Assembly (NCBI GenBank): GCA_027919835.1
Contig: JANVFP010000001.1
Coordinates: forward strand, 372,001-436,000
DNA length: 64,000 nt
Reading direction: 5' to 3'
Source of the DNA: Lentinula raphanica
Lineage: Eukaryota > Basidiomycota > Agaricomycetes > Agaricales > Omphalotaceae
Part shown: piece after piece, positions 9,269-21,140 of the stretch
Layout: every line of letters starts with the position of its first letter
Numbering within the stretch: the first letter of the stretch is position 1
Position numbers and translations under genes: made by a program
The notes under the pieces: generated by a model
The model's input: the letters and a program-made list of their open reading frames with translations, nothing else
Database searches by the model: none
Told to the model about the DNA's origin: nothing

Positions 9269-12091
9269 CTAATATGCACCTTTGCTTTTTAGAAAAGTCA
9301 CTATAATTTGACCTCTTGATTGATCCCAACATCTCAAAGCTGCTTGCATCGGAGTACCATGTTCACCACCTTGAGCATTAACATCTGCGCCTTTTTCCAC
9401 CAAGTATTTCACAATTTCCAACTCTTCCCCAAATGCAGCTCCTTGCAATGCATTGCCATACAAACCACCGTGAGCATTGACATCTGCATCTTTTTCAACC
9501 AAGAATTTCACAATTCCTAAACTTCCCCAACGTGCAGCTGCTTGCAATGCATTGCCATATTCACCACCTTGAGCATTGACATCTGCACCTTTTTTAACCA
9601 AGAATTTCACAATCTCTAACTTTCCCCTAAATGCAGCTGCTTGCAATGCATTATCATGTCTACCACCTTGAGCATTGAAATCTGCACCTTTTTCAACCAA
9701 GAATTTCACAATTTCTAACTTTCCCCAAAATGCAGCTGCTTGCAATGCATTGCCATATATACCACCTTGTGCATTGACATCTGCACCTTTCTCAACTAAG
9801 AATTTCACAATTTCTAACTCTTCTCCATATGCAGCTGCTTGCAATGCATTGCCATATTCACCACCTTGAGCATTGACATCTGCATGTTTTTCAATCAAGA
9901 ATTTCACAATTTCTAACTTGCCCCAGTATGCAGCTGCTTGCAATGCATTGCCATAGAAACTACCTTGAGCATTGACATCTGCACCTTTCTCAATCAAGAA
10001 TTTCACAATTTCTAACTTCCCCCCATATGCAGCTGCTTGCAATGCATTGCCATAGAAACTACCTTGAGCATTGACATCTGCACCTTTTTCAATCAAGAAT
10101 TTCACAATTTCTAACTTCCCTCCATATGCAGCTGCTTGCAATACATTGCCATATTTACCTCTTGTGGCATTCATATCTACACCCTTTTCAATAAGATCTT
10201 GAACTATGTCCAGCTTGCCTCCAAACGATGCCTTCAAAAGACAGCTAGTATATAAATGTTCATTCTTTAGGTTGGCACTATGTGCAATCAATGATTTTAA
10301 TGCATCCCAGCTGCTATTTTCTTCTATTGTATCATCAATTATGTTTATGATAGATTCTTGTTCAAGATGAATACCTCCAGGATCTCTTGTATTTTCTTTG
10401 ACAATATATGACTTCAAAAACTTTGCAACAACAACTGGGTTGTTATTTTGGAATGCTTTCATAAAGCACTTTTCCCCAAGAGAATTAGATAATGATGGTA
10501 ATGAACCATATTTAGATGTAATTTTCCACCACTTTTGAATTATTGTTTCCCAAATATCCATGCCTGTATCTATGCTTTTTGAGAAACTCTCACATATTAT
10601 AGTCTCAAGGGAATTCAGATGGCCTTGGAGCTGATTTCTATAAGGTCGAATATAATCTTCCACTTGGTAATAACTCAGCTGGAGACAATTTCCAAAAAGC
10701 TCATGAAGAGCCTGAGCTACCACTTTTTGGATCGATTGATTTGATGTAAATAAGCAAAGCCATGCTAAAATCTGTGCTAAGATTGCACTTTCCTGAGCAT
10801 CAGATGTAAAATGTGCTAGCTCAGCATTCCTAAGAGTTTTCAATTGAAAAGATGGAAATTCTGAGTTCCACTCTAAGTTCCAGATTTTGCTGTTGACCCA
10901 GCTCATATACCAGATAATAATAGCAAACACATACTTCATATATCCACCTAAAGTGAAGAGCAGTGGAATCCTGTATGGGCAATCCAGCCTAATGGAAGGT
11001 AGAATGATGCTTCCCAAATAGATAATGAAAGCAATGATTGTCACAGCAATAACAATCCAGGAAAGAGTGCTATGTAGTTCAAATACATATAAGGAGAGGC
11101 CAATCAGAAATAGCCCAAGTGACATATGAAGAATCAGTGGTAATATCCCAATAATCTCAGGAACTTTCCAATGGATTAATCCTGTATATCTGAAATGATG
11201 AATCATGGCTCTTTCTTTTGCATTACCAGAAGGTAGATTTTCATATGCCTGAAGCCATTGTTTTACAAGGACTGATAAAAGTGCAGTAGCAAGGGAAAGT
11301 GCTAGACTTGCAAAAAACAAGCCATTGATCCAGATATCCTTTGTTCCAGGAGAGCCATTCTGGAGATCCACTGAAGATTCAGGAATAGAGTTGATAAGAG
11401 TTGTATTTCCTGCAGCTCTGAGCAGTTTGGTCTGCTCAATCAAAAGCTTAGCGGTGATCTCTCCAAAATCAGGTTGGAGTGAAGACATTGCAGCAATGAT
11501 GAAAGATGTGACAACTGCAGAAAAGAGTGCTGCCTGTAAATAAAGTTCAGTAAGCATGCATATGTAAATGAGCAGAAAACATACAAAAACCAAAAGTGCA
11601 TCAATTGTATCTCTAAAGCCTGTTATCATTTCAAAATCATGGGATTCTGCTTCATCTAGATACACTTTCCAGACTCTGGCATTTTCTTTCATTTCATCAC
11701 CTAAAGGATCAGGATCATATTTTTCCTCATAGTCATAGGAACGACCTAAGTCACAAAATATAAATAAATATTGTGGCCAATAGAAAATATTAAAATGACA
11801 TACCATTTCTAGCAAATGAAGAATGATAAGGGGGAATTATATATCTGGTCCTGGGACCAGAGTCTTGATGTCCCTGGAATTGACCTTGATAAGCTGTGGG
11901 GTAAACTACTGGTAGTTAGTATATAATAGCTCAAGAAATTTCAACAGATGTGAAACTGAAAATCACTTACTATGAGCAGATGCAGAAATAGCTCCTGACT
12001 GAGGAGTATTCTCATTATAATATCCAGGAGAAGATTCAGAAAGTATGTGAGATGGTTCTTGATCAGCTACAGGAAAAGCAGTTGAAGACAT
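9269..12091 (-). CDS. DUF6535-like membrane protein with C-terminal ankyrin repeats
   Basis: Gene model of four exons: 12091-11971, 11893-11804, 11745-11585 and 11533-9269. All junctions are GT-AG and phase-consistent, giving about 878 residues. The start ATG at 12091 opens a Ser-rich leader, then SYDYEEKYDPD. Next comes a region resembling the basidiomycete DUF6535 family (ARVWKVYLDEAESHD, DALLVF-AALFSAVVTSFII) with several hydrophobic segments (around WINGLFFASLALSLATALLSV and the following 150 residues), so it is probably membrane-anchored. A helical middle follows. The last roughly 340 residues form about ten 33-residue ankyrin repeats (GNALQAAAYGGKLEIVKFLIEK type). Function is unknown; ankyrin repeats usually bind proteins. 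The third intron (51 nt) is a multiple of three without a stop, so a simple ORF reading would wrongly retain it. The gene looks intact despite its transposon surroundings. Confidence 0.85.
9330..10220 (-). repeat. Near-identical 99-bp tandem repeats encoding ankyrin units
   Basis: About nine consecutive 99-bp units, each coding one 33-residue ankyrin repeat, differ at only a few bases. The variable positions cluster at the tip (GSFY, GGEY, GGIY, GGRH, GGLY) and at the first helix (YGG, YWG, YGE, FWG, FRG, RWG). This points to recent expansion or homogenisation within the gene. Confidence 0.9.
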
Positions 12092-12295
12092 TCTGTAAAG
12101 CAGGATCAAGCTAATTATTTCTTTTAAATTTGAGATATAGTATGTGAGATATGTCAGAACAGAAGGGGGAAGGTCAAGGGAACAATTTTGTCTTGCTTTT
12201 AAGTTCCCTACCCTGCCTCATGGCATTTCTGGGAGTCATGATTCTAACTTGTCTGACATGCTGACATATAACAGGTTGACTACTGCTCAGTGCCA
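12092..12295 (-). promoter_or_regulatory. Upstream region of the ankyrin gene
   Basis: Short AT-rich 5' flank of the ankyrin gene, between its ATG and a MITE at 12296. No clear TATA box is seen. The MITE starts only about 205 bp upstream of the start codon. Confidence 0.35.
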
Positions 12296-12622
12296 ATCAG
12301 CAAAACCTGGATTTTGCACTCCAGCACTTCCAGCATTGTATTGCACTGTACAGTGCTGTCCAGCATTCAATACATTCAGTGAATATAATTGTGACATTGT
12401 GAGAATTTCTAAGTATCTTTGAGTAACACCGAGTACAAGCTGAGTAGTGCTGTGCTGGCATTGAATGGTGATGCAGAGCTGTTCAGAAATGATTCATGAA
12501 TGGGTGCTGGACAGCACTGTTGAGCATTCAATAGGCTCTGTCCAGCATTATCCAGCAGCAACTTTGCTGGGAGTATTAGAAGTGCTGGACAGCGCTATCC
12601 AACAGCACCCTGTTTTGCTGAT
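12296..12622. mobile_element. 327-bp MITE with ATCAGCAAAA termini
   Basis: The ends are ATCAGCAAAACCTG on the left and TGTTTTGCTGAT on the right. The interior carries many direct and inverted copies of a CCAGCACT/GTGCTGGACAGCAC motif. The outer 10 bp equal those of the 6338-6558 MITE although the interior is different. No ORF. Confidence 0.75.
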
Positions 12623-12816
12623 TTGATAGTAGTCACAGCCTTCACCCTAATGAATGCTTGGACCAAGATTGTGCTTTGTTGACATTTCCATGACCTCATG
12701 GTTAGATACACGTTCTTGGCAATTGCATATTCTGCATGCTGAAGGAACACATTGAACACTTACTACTACACCAGCAACAACTGTCCCTTTGGATAGTGTG
12801 AGAGAAGTTCAGCAAT
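12623..12816. other. Spacer, no feature
   Basis: About 190 bp between the MITE and the next inverted-repeat element. Nothing recognised. Confidence 0.3.
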
Positions 12817-13824
12817 CACTTCAGGCACCCACCTATCTGCCAACCTTCTTAGGATAAAAAATAATGTCCTTAAATATACCTAAGAGGCCCAAAATGTGGG
12901 TAGGCTACCCTAGGGGCCTTAGGGTAGGTAGCTACCTCAGGCTGGGTAGCTACCTTGCCCAGCCTGAGGTAGCTACCTTGCCTACTACAGAACTTTTGCT
13001 AGGTAACTACCCAGCATGTCCTGCCATAGAGTGCCAGGGGTTACCTTTGGGGTAGCTACCTACCTTTTCCCTTTTGATATTATACTTGTGTATATATCAT
13101 TGTATTCATTTATGAATGCTACTGCCATTAAAACAATTGGAAGTAGCTTCTGTACATGACAGGAACCCACACTCTATTATCTATATGCTTGCTTGATCAG
13201 AACAAATAGGGCTTGCTGCCATGGGTTCAATAGTGGGTTGAATATGTAATACTGTATTTTACCATAATACAAGGACCTTGTCACTCACCATTAGCATCAC
13301 TAGACCTTGTTTAATATCATCAGAGTCAATATTAGTCCCTAGGTCACTAGATATACTGGTTACTACACTACCATTCAATGTGGAATCTGGATAGGTAATG
13401 GGGGTAGCTACCCACTAACTTGAAAATAGATGAGGGTAGCTTCTACCCACTGACATGTCACATGGAAGATGAGAGTACCTACCCTGCAACAAAAGTAAAC
13501 AATGGTAGCCACCCTAAAGTGTGAGGTAGCTACCCTTCAACAAAAGTAAAAGAGGGTAGCTACCCTTCAACAAAAGTAAAGGAGGGTAGCTACCCTTCAA
13601 AAAAGATTAAGTAGAGTAGCTACCCTCCAACAAAAATAAAGAAGGGTAGCTACCCTCCAGAAAAGATCAAGCAGGGTAGCTACCCTCCAAAAAAAGATCA
13701 AGCAGGGTAGCTACCCTCCAAAAAAATTAAGTAGGGTAGCTTCTCTCCAACAAAAATAAAGGAGGGTAGCTAGAGGGTAGCTACCCTCCCAGTACAGATA
13801 AAGGAAGGTAAACCCCACACTTGT
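12817..13824. mobile_element. Family B inverted-repeat element, left end and subterminal repeats
   Basis: The left end, CACTTCAGGCACCC, is identical over 14 bp to the left terminus of the foldback element at 50871. A later AGTGCCAGGGGTTACC box matches that element's AGTGCCAGGGGTCC box. Instead of GGTAATACC motifs the subterminal region is full of GGTAGCTACC palindromes. No convincing right terminus was found near 13.8 kb, so the element is probably truncated. No coding capacity. Confidence 0.6.
13398..13796. repeat. GGGTAGCTACCC minisatellite, about 30-bp units
   Basis: About a dozen copies of the 12-bp palindrome GGGTAGCTACCC, or close variants, are spaced by CTTCAACAAAAGTAAAGG-type linkers. 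The average period is near 30 bp. Part of the family B element. Confidence 0.9.
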
Positions 13825-14247
13825 AGCTAGCCTGTGTTCATGTATTGATATAGTTTGCCTCAGTTTTCTCAAATGTGCTTAGGCTTTCAATCCAAGGGAT
13901 AGAATACATACAGTCTCTGAGATAGCTAAGATACAAGACAAATCTATAACATTGTATTGTTGTGTTCCAGCTCACAATAATTTTCTGTGAGCCAAAGACT
14001 GTCAAGGTGCTCAAATAAAAGTCCATCCGCCTCCTCTTCAAAATCTACATCAAAATCATACCCACTGTCTTCCACCAGGTCCACTCCTCCATTGAGAACA
14101 TGTACAGCTCGATACTGTGTGAGCTCATCTGGTTTTGGACCCCAATCTGGCAACTATTCTCCAAATGGTACACCTGCAAGGGTCCTTTCCTATACTATCA
14201 AAAGCTGACACAAGCTATCTTTCCTCTGCTTCATTTGGCAGTAACCA
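13825..14247. other. Spacer with one short acidic frame (uncertain)
   Basis: On the - strand, 13944-14153 reads as an acidic peptide (YDFDVDFEEEADGLLFEHL) that could be the tail of a decayed gene or transposon protein. I cannot identify it. The rest of the interval shows nothing. Confidence 0.25.
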
Positions 14248-14663
14248 TGGAGACAATTCCAGAGGGTCCAACTATTGAAAGTATGAACAGTGAAGTTTGC
14301 AGTACTCCAACTTCCAGTTCAAACAATAGAAACCCAAGCCGGTGTCGTAGGAAAGCAATTGAATGGCATCCAGCTGAAGAATTAGAGGAGCGTGATGATA
14401 ACTCTCCAAATTCTGATAAAGGAAAACCGGAAGAACCTGTCCCAGACAATATCACCACAAACATAGAAACCCCAGAGGATCCTAAACCACAGTTATCACT
14501 AAAGAAATCTCCTTCCGTGTCCTTTGTACGTGATACTCCCCCACATCAAGTCCCTTGTGCAGCCAATTATGATACTGGGTATACCAACCCCTATCAACGT
14601 GATAACTGCCCTGGTGTTGGAACCTCCTCTTATCCCCACATCCCTAATAAGGGCAAACAATGA
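14248..14663 (+). pseudogene. Gag-like N-terminal frame next to the chromodomain Ty3 remnant
   Basis: A frame starting METIPEGPTIESMNSE encodes a Ser/Pro/Glu-rich, probably disordered protein of about 138 residues ending at 14663. Its position and orientation upstream of the Ty3 gag-pol remnant suggest a gag leader, but no domain is recognisable. The 800 bp that follow do not continue it. Confidence 0.35.
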
Positions 14664-15469
14664 GCAGAACCAGAAGTCTCTTTTGATGATAGGACTAGAT
14701 GTGACCCGTGCGATGCACAGCTGTCATAATATCAAAGACACAACGATGACAGAATTAAACAATATTTATTTATAATGTATGTACATGTAATAATGTTTGA
14801 AGGAGAAATAGTGCTGGGCTGGGGCATCTACAGTCGGAGGTGTATCTTGATAGCTTGATCTTTTTATGCATCTGCTAATGAATCATAAAGAGTGCTAGCA
14901 CTGGCTGATCAGCAGTACTTGAAGCTTTGAAGAGTAAATTGAAGCCAAATTTCTTCTGCTTTTGGGAAGTTTTGATGATTTGATGATTCTGACTTTCTTT
15001 GGGGATTTTTATTATTTTTCTTGCATTTTGTTTTGCAACATGTGACTGTCACTCTTGTCTGAATAAGCATCTTGAGGGTCCTCTTGATGAGTCTTGATGG
15101 TGGTTGAAGTGGTAGGAAGAAAAAGTTGCAGGAGCCTATTGGAAAGACTGGGGGTTTAAATATCCTTGAGCAATGAGCACAGAATTTTCTAGACCATTCT
15201 GAGCTCAAGGATGGAATGCATCTGACATCATCGGTGGGATTTTTGAATTTGAGTGCTTGAGGGCACCTAATCTGACCAATCAGATTGTCTTTTTATGTTT
15301 GACGTTTGTCCAGCCAATCGGATTGTCCGAGTGTAAACAGGGACAAACAGTTCCCCTTTGTATTGTTGATACCCCGCCATTCAAGGACTGGGGACTTGGA
15401 AGACATAGAGATCTGGAGCTTCAACAAGGCATTATTGATAGCTTTATTGAAAAAGAGCGCCATAAAATA
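14664..15469. other. Non-coding interval inside or before the Ty3 remnant
   Basis: No coding frame. It is AT-rich, with a CCAATCAGATTG/CCAATCGGATTG pair (about 15275-15325). It could be a decayed LTR or leader of the downstream element, but I found no matching second copy at the 3' side. Confidence 0.3.
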
Positions 15470-17062
15470 TGAGAACCCAGCCATCAGCATTCAAATCTCA
15501 CACAGGCAGTTTTGAAAAATTCTTCACACCCAATACATCTTTCCGTCAACCACCTACTAGTCCAATATCTGTGTCATTGGCAGGGTTTGAATCCAATTCT
15601 GCTACTGGTAATCCACAAAAAGTAACAGATATTCCTGTGATTATGGCTAGTGGTGGAGGTGGAGGTGGAAATGATCCCCCTGATAATGGGATAACCCTGG
15701 CTATGACAGTGATGAGGGACCTGATGATGAGCAAGGAAGGCAACTAGCCTCTCACAGAAATAGTCCAAGGTCATCAAATTCTGGTCAATCTGATTATAAT
15801 GATAACAGACATAATCAGGGAGGACCATGTTACTGTCCCCAGAATAGATTTGGTTGAGATGGTTGAGATGGTCAAAATGGTCGGGATGGTCGGGATGGTC
15901 GAGATGGATTTGGCACTTGTCATTGTGACCAAAGGTCATCAGCAGATGATCGTCAAGACCAAGAGTTTGAAAGAAGACTCAAAGAGATTGAAAGAGATGA
16001 ACTGAACCGTGAATCCAAGCTGAACATAAACAAACCTAGTCCATTCACTGGGGAAGACCGGAATGAGTGGTGCGAATTCAAGGAAAATTGCAAAACTTCT
16101 TTGCAGCCAAACCTCGGATCTACTCCAATGACATCTCAAAGATTTCATTTGCTGCATCCTATATGAAGGGACCTGCAAAAAGATACTATCAATCTCATGA
16201 GAAGACAAAGATTAGGTCATGTTGTGCCCCCTCTTATCCAATGGGAGAAGTTTGCATTCTCTTTGGGCAAATGTTTGGGTTACACTATGAAACAATTCAA
16301 GCTCAGTCTAAGTTGGACGAGTGTCTCCAGGCCTGGAATGAATCCTTTGGTGATTTCTGGGTTCGATTTGAAGACATTGCCCTTATGACGGAATATGATG
16401 ATCGTGCTCTTTGGTGGAGATTGCTGAAGCAAATTCAGAACCAGCTATGGAATCATCTAGTGGATCATGGGAAATACCTGATACCCTTTCAGGAGTAGTG
16501 GATAAGCTCATGGTCCTTGATGGAGCAAGACAAGCTTTCAATCAAGTTGGATTGGGATATAACCCAACAAAAGCACGTGGAATCGAAACCCTGAGCCAGC
16601 CTCTACTGGTACCACAAATGAAACTCCTGAGGTTTCCAACAGCAATCAGAAGTTCAAAAATAATGTGCGAACTCCAAATGCCCGACAGGCAACCACCGAT
16701 AATAATTCAGAAATATCTCTGGAAGCTGCTGTCATGGAAGAACCTTCAAACAAGTCCAATTCCAATGATCAAGAAAGATCTTACCCTCGAGTTGCTTGGG
16801 AAGAATGGAATCAAGGATGAAAGAAGGACTCTGTGGTATATGTGGGTCCAAGGATCACAGATATTGTGACCACTTCCGCCGTGATGGACCTCGAAATGTA
16901 ACAGCTAGAGGTGCATTTCTAGAAGAATACAGCAGTGATGATGGTCCCTATGTGGAAATTGAAGGATTCAACGAACCTGTTCATGTGGATGATCCTATAC
17001 TCAAATGTGGAACTCGAAAAGTGATGAAGATCACTATCCGGGAAACAAGTAGAGGATTCTGA
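15470..17062 (+). pseudogene. Chromodomain Ty3 element: decayed gag
   Basis: Successive overlapping frames encode a Ty3-type gag. A Gly/Asp/Asn-rich leader (GGGGGGNDPPDNG) is followed by a helical capsid-like region starting NINKPSPFTGEDRNEW and then a nucleocapsid-like CGICGSKDHRYCDHF. At least three frame changes between 15700 and 16900 break it. It continues into the protease and pol remnants with the same strand and order as an intact chromovirus. Confidence 0.75.
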
Positions 17063-17162
17063 ACAACTCAGGGTGGTTCAGGATCTCCAGAATAATTATA
17101 TCCATCTGTGTGTAAGTACAATGGATGAATCGCCCCTAATATACTCATGATCTGGAGATGCA

Positions 17163-17760
17163 CTTATATTGAACTTGAAGATGGAAGAAGAAGTGGTGAA
17201 GGGATTGATTGATTCAGGAGCATCCAGAGACTTTGTAGATGAAGAACTGGCGAGAAAATTTGGAAATGAGCAACAAGAGCTTACAAGACCTATACCATTA
17301 CAGTTGTTTGATGGTGAACTTACATCTGCTGGAAGCATCACCCACAAGTTGACCAAAAGGTTACCTTTGAGGATGGTACCACTCATTTGGTAGAATACTT
17401 GATCACCAAGTTGCATCCCTCTGCACCCATACTTCTGGGAATGCCATGGTTATGGAAATTCAATCCTACCATTGAATGGAAAAATCTAAAGGTGTCATTC
17501 CAACATGGAGTCCAGCTTTCTGCAGCTGTAACCCAACATCTGAAACTAAATAAATCCTGCCATATGGAAATCATTGATGTAGAGGAAGAAGAGATTGATC
17601 AGTCACTCACTTTGGGACTTGATGATCCACTATTGCTACATGTTGATGAATGGAAACAATATGTTGCGGAAAAACATCACTTAGCAAAGGATCCCATAAA
17701 TCTTTCTCAATCTTCTCCTACTACCATCAGATTACAAACCAGACTAAATTTTTGATCACC
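17163..17760 (+). pseudogene. Chromodomain Ty3 element: decayed aspartic protease
   Basis: The frame reads VVKGLIDSGASRDFVDEELA, carrying the retropepsin DSGA active-site motif, then PILLGMPWLWKFNPTIEW, the usual ILGMPWL block. One frameshift near 17380 separates the two blocks. Confidence 0.8.
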
Positions 17761-18109
17761 AAGAAACCCACAAGGTCTCTTCAAAGCAAAAAACGCAATG
17801 GAGTGATACCACAGGTGGAGCAAAAATTGGTCTTGTCAATGCGGTTGCTTTCAGCAAATTGATGCAAGAGGGATGTGAAACATACACTCTCCATTACAAA
17901 CAACAGAAAAAATTTGAGGAAGAAGCTCAACAGGCATTTGAGGATGCTAAACCAAAGCCTCCTGATCAAGAACGAAGATATGTTTTGTGGGAAGAACGAG
18001 CATCCCTGGCCTCTGATGAGGACTCCTTGAAAAAATTTGTTCCAGAACAGTATTATTCCTTTGTAAAAACATTTGCTGCTGGTGAAGCAAAGACACTACC
18101 ACAACACTG

Positions 18110-19480
18110 ACCTTACGATATCGAAATCAACACTGAAGATAATAAACTTCCTCCGCTTGGCAAACTATACAACATGTCAGAATTGGAACTCAAGGCACTA
18201 AAGAGTACATTGATGAAATGCTGGATAAAGGATTTATCCGAGCCTCATCTTCACCCATTGGTGCTCCTGTACTGTTTGCCAAAAAGAAAGACGAAAGTCT
18301 AAGGCTTTGTGTTGATTATCGTGCACTCAACAAACTCACCAAGAAGAATCGATACCCTTGCCCTTGATCAGAAATCTATTGATCAACTCAAAGAGGCAAA
18401 AATTTTCACCAACTCAACCTCCGTGCAGGTTATAACAACATCTATGTAGCTGAAGGGCATGAATGGAAAACTGCCTTTGGACACGTTATGGCTCATATGA
18501 ATACTTGGTCATGCCTTTTGGATTGACAAATGCACCTTCATACTTCCAATTCTTCATGAATGACATCTTCCATGATCTTACCGACAATTATGTCATCATA
18601 TATTGGATGATATCTGATCTACTCAAGAATGAAAAGGAGCATGAAGCACATGTTAGGAGTGCTGAAATGATTGGAAAAACATGATCTACATGTTAAACCT
18701 GAAAAGTGTGAATTTCACCGGGATGAAGTGGAGTACCTTGGAATCATTATTTCACCAGGTGGAATTAAAATGGATTCTAAGAAGGTGGAGATTATTCAAA
18801 ATTGGCCCCCACCTACTACTATCAAGGAACTTCAATCCTTTCTTGGCTTTGCCAATTTTACCACGCTTCATTGACAATTTCTCTGGAATCACCAAACCTT
18901 TGACAAAGCTGTTATCAAAAATTCCACATGGGAATGGACAGAGCAATGTCAATCAGTATTGAACTGCTGAAAAAAGCATTCACCGAAGCTCCAATCTTGA
19001 AACATTTTCAACCAGAATTGCCTATAATTTTGGAGTCTGATGCTTCCAATTCTGCAATTGCTTCTATTATATGCAATATGACCCAGAAACTGGAGAGTTT
19101 CACCCCATTGCATTTTTTGCACAAGTCTCATTGCTGCTGAACTCAACTATGACATTAGACAAGGAAATGTTGGCAATTGTGGAATCATTCAAACAATGGA
19201 GAGCATACCTAGAAGGATCAAAATATAAAGTGGAAGTGTTCACTGACCACAATAATCTCCAATGGTTTACCACCACAAAGGCATTGACTCGTGTCAAGCA
19301 CGCTGGTCTGAATTTCTCTCTGGATTAATTTTCACATCAATTACATCCGGTCGGTTAGGAATGAAACCTGATGCACTCACCCGACGTATGGACGTCTATC
19401 CAAAAAAGGGGGGAATAAAAGAGGCAAATGACACCAATAACAAGATTTTCCTGAACCCGAGCAATTACTTGCCTCTTTAG
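18110..19480 (+). pseudogene. Chromodomain Ty3 element: decayed RT-RNase H
   Basis: RT blocks in order: [78 protein letters not shown]. RNase H follows ([25 protein letters not shown]). At the catalytic YxDD site (about 18600) one T is missing: the codons for YLDD are present as bases but read out of frame. Further frameshifts lie near 18360, 18670, 18860 and 19140. Non-functional. Confidence 0.85.
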
Positions 19481-19489
19481 TCCTCAATG

Positions 19490-20951
19490 ATGAAGCCGAC
19501 ATAGGGAGAATCCAAAAGCAAAGAAAGATGAATATTGGGAAGATATGGTTAAGAAAGCAGAGTCAGATGACCCTGGACCTTACAAGTTTGAAGATGGACT
19601 GTTACTCCGAGAAGGACGGATTTATGTGCCAAATGAGCCAGATCTTGATTATGAATACTTCAGGCCCACCATGATCACAAGTTACGAGGGCACCCAGGAA
19701 TCCAAAAAACGCAGAACCTGATCTTGCAAACATACTTTGGAAGGAATTCATAGAGATGTCAAACGATATGTTCGCTCTTGTCATGAATGTCAAAGACAAA
19801 GTCATCCGGCAGAAGAAAATGGGCTTACTGAAACCGTTACCAATGGAGAACGACCATGGAGCTCAATTTCAGTGGATCACATTGTGGAACTACCAATGTC
19901 GGAAGGATATGATGCCATTATGGTTGTAGTGGACAGACTCACCAAGCAATCAATATTTGTGCCCTGTCACACCACTGACAAAGCAATGGACCTGGCAAGA
20001 TTGTTCATCCGAGAAGTTTTCTCCAAACATGGACTACCTGCAGACATAGTATCAGATCGAGGAACCCTATTTGTTTCTGCATTCTGGCGATCCTTGTGCG
20101 AAATTCTTTCAATCAAACAGAATCTGTCAACAGCATATCATCCTCAGACAGATGGACAAACAGAACGCACAAACCAAACACTCGAGCAATATCTCCGTAT
20201 CTTTGTCAATTACGATCAAGATGATTGGGTTGAATGGTTACCCCTTGCAGAGTTTGTGTACAACAATACGCCCAGTGATGCCACAGGGATGACACCATTC
20301 TTTGCAAATAAAGGGTATAATCCCAGAATCACACTCAACCTGAAAAATGTTCCAAGTCACTCAGCACACTTGAAAGCAAAAGAGCTAAAAGAAGTGCACG
20401 AATATCTGAAAGAACAAATAAAACGTACCAACACATCCTATGCACACTTTGCAAACCAAAATCGGAAAGAAGAACATCAAGATTGGATCAAAGGAACTAA
20501 AGTATGGTTGAATACTAAAAATATTCAGACCAAAAGACCCTCAAAGAAGTTGGATTACCGTAAATTGGGACCCTTCAAAATCAAGGAAAAAATCTCCAGC
20601 CATGCATATCGACTTGAACTCCCAGGAATAATGGGGAAAATCCATGATGTGTTTCATGTTGATCTTCTTAGTCCCCATCCCCCGAATTCTATCCTCACCG
20701 AAAGAATGCACCACAACCTCCAATCGAGATTGAAGGTGAACCAGAATTCGAAGTACAGGAAATCCTGGATTGCAAACGAGTTGCTGGAAAGATGAAGTAC
20801 TTGGTGCGATGGGAAGGCTATGGACCAGAAGACGATACTTGGGAACCCCTGGCACACCTACCCCGAGCAAAAGAATCCATCACAGAGTTCTACAAGGCAC
20901 ACCCACGCAAACCCCAACTCCGACAAGGAGAATGGGAAAGGGAAACTCAAT
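19490..20951 (+). pseudogene. Chromodomain Ty3 element: integrase and chromodomain
   Basis: The long frame 19737-20795 holds the zinc-binding tail RSCHECQRQ and the catalytic core with D (SVDHIVELP), D (VSDRGTLFVSAFW) and E (QTDGQTERTNQTLEQYLR). The GPY/F module (YRKLGPFKIKEKISSHAYRLELP) follows. A frameshift near 20720 separates it from a C-terminal chromodomain (EILDCKRVAGKMKYLVRWEG, then YGPEDDTWEPLAHL) ending at the TGA at 20951. The chromodomain identifies a chromovirus; in that family it guides insertion toward chromatin marks. No 3' LTR follows directly. Confidence 0.9.
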
Positions 20952-21140
20952 GAATCAACTTCTCAAGCAATTACATATCATGTAACAACAGTAACTTTAT
21001 TCCAAAAATGTACCACCACTGCAACAAGAGAAAAACGTAATCATCAAAGTCATCAAAAACATAATCAAATTTACAAGTCAAGTCATTACTGAAGGAGAGC
21101 CATTTATAAGGACAAGTTGTTCCTAACAGAGTTAATCATC

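Noticed and set aside
13390..13800. CRISPR-like array in the GGGTAGCTACCC region
   Set aside because: Units are palindromic with near-identical linkers rather than unique spacers, the context is eukaryotic, and the array belongs to a transposable element.
14664..15469. 5' LTR of the chromodomain element
   Set aside because: No second copy is present near the pol end or at 42243-42926, and no clear TG...CA boundaries could be fixed.
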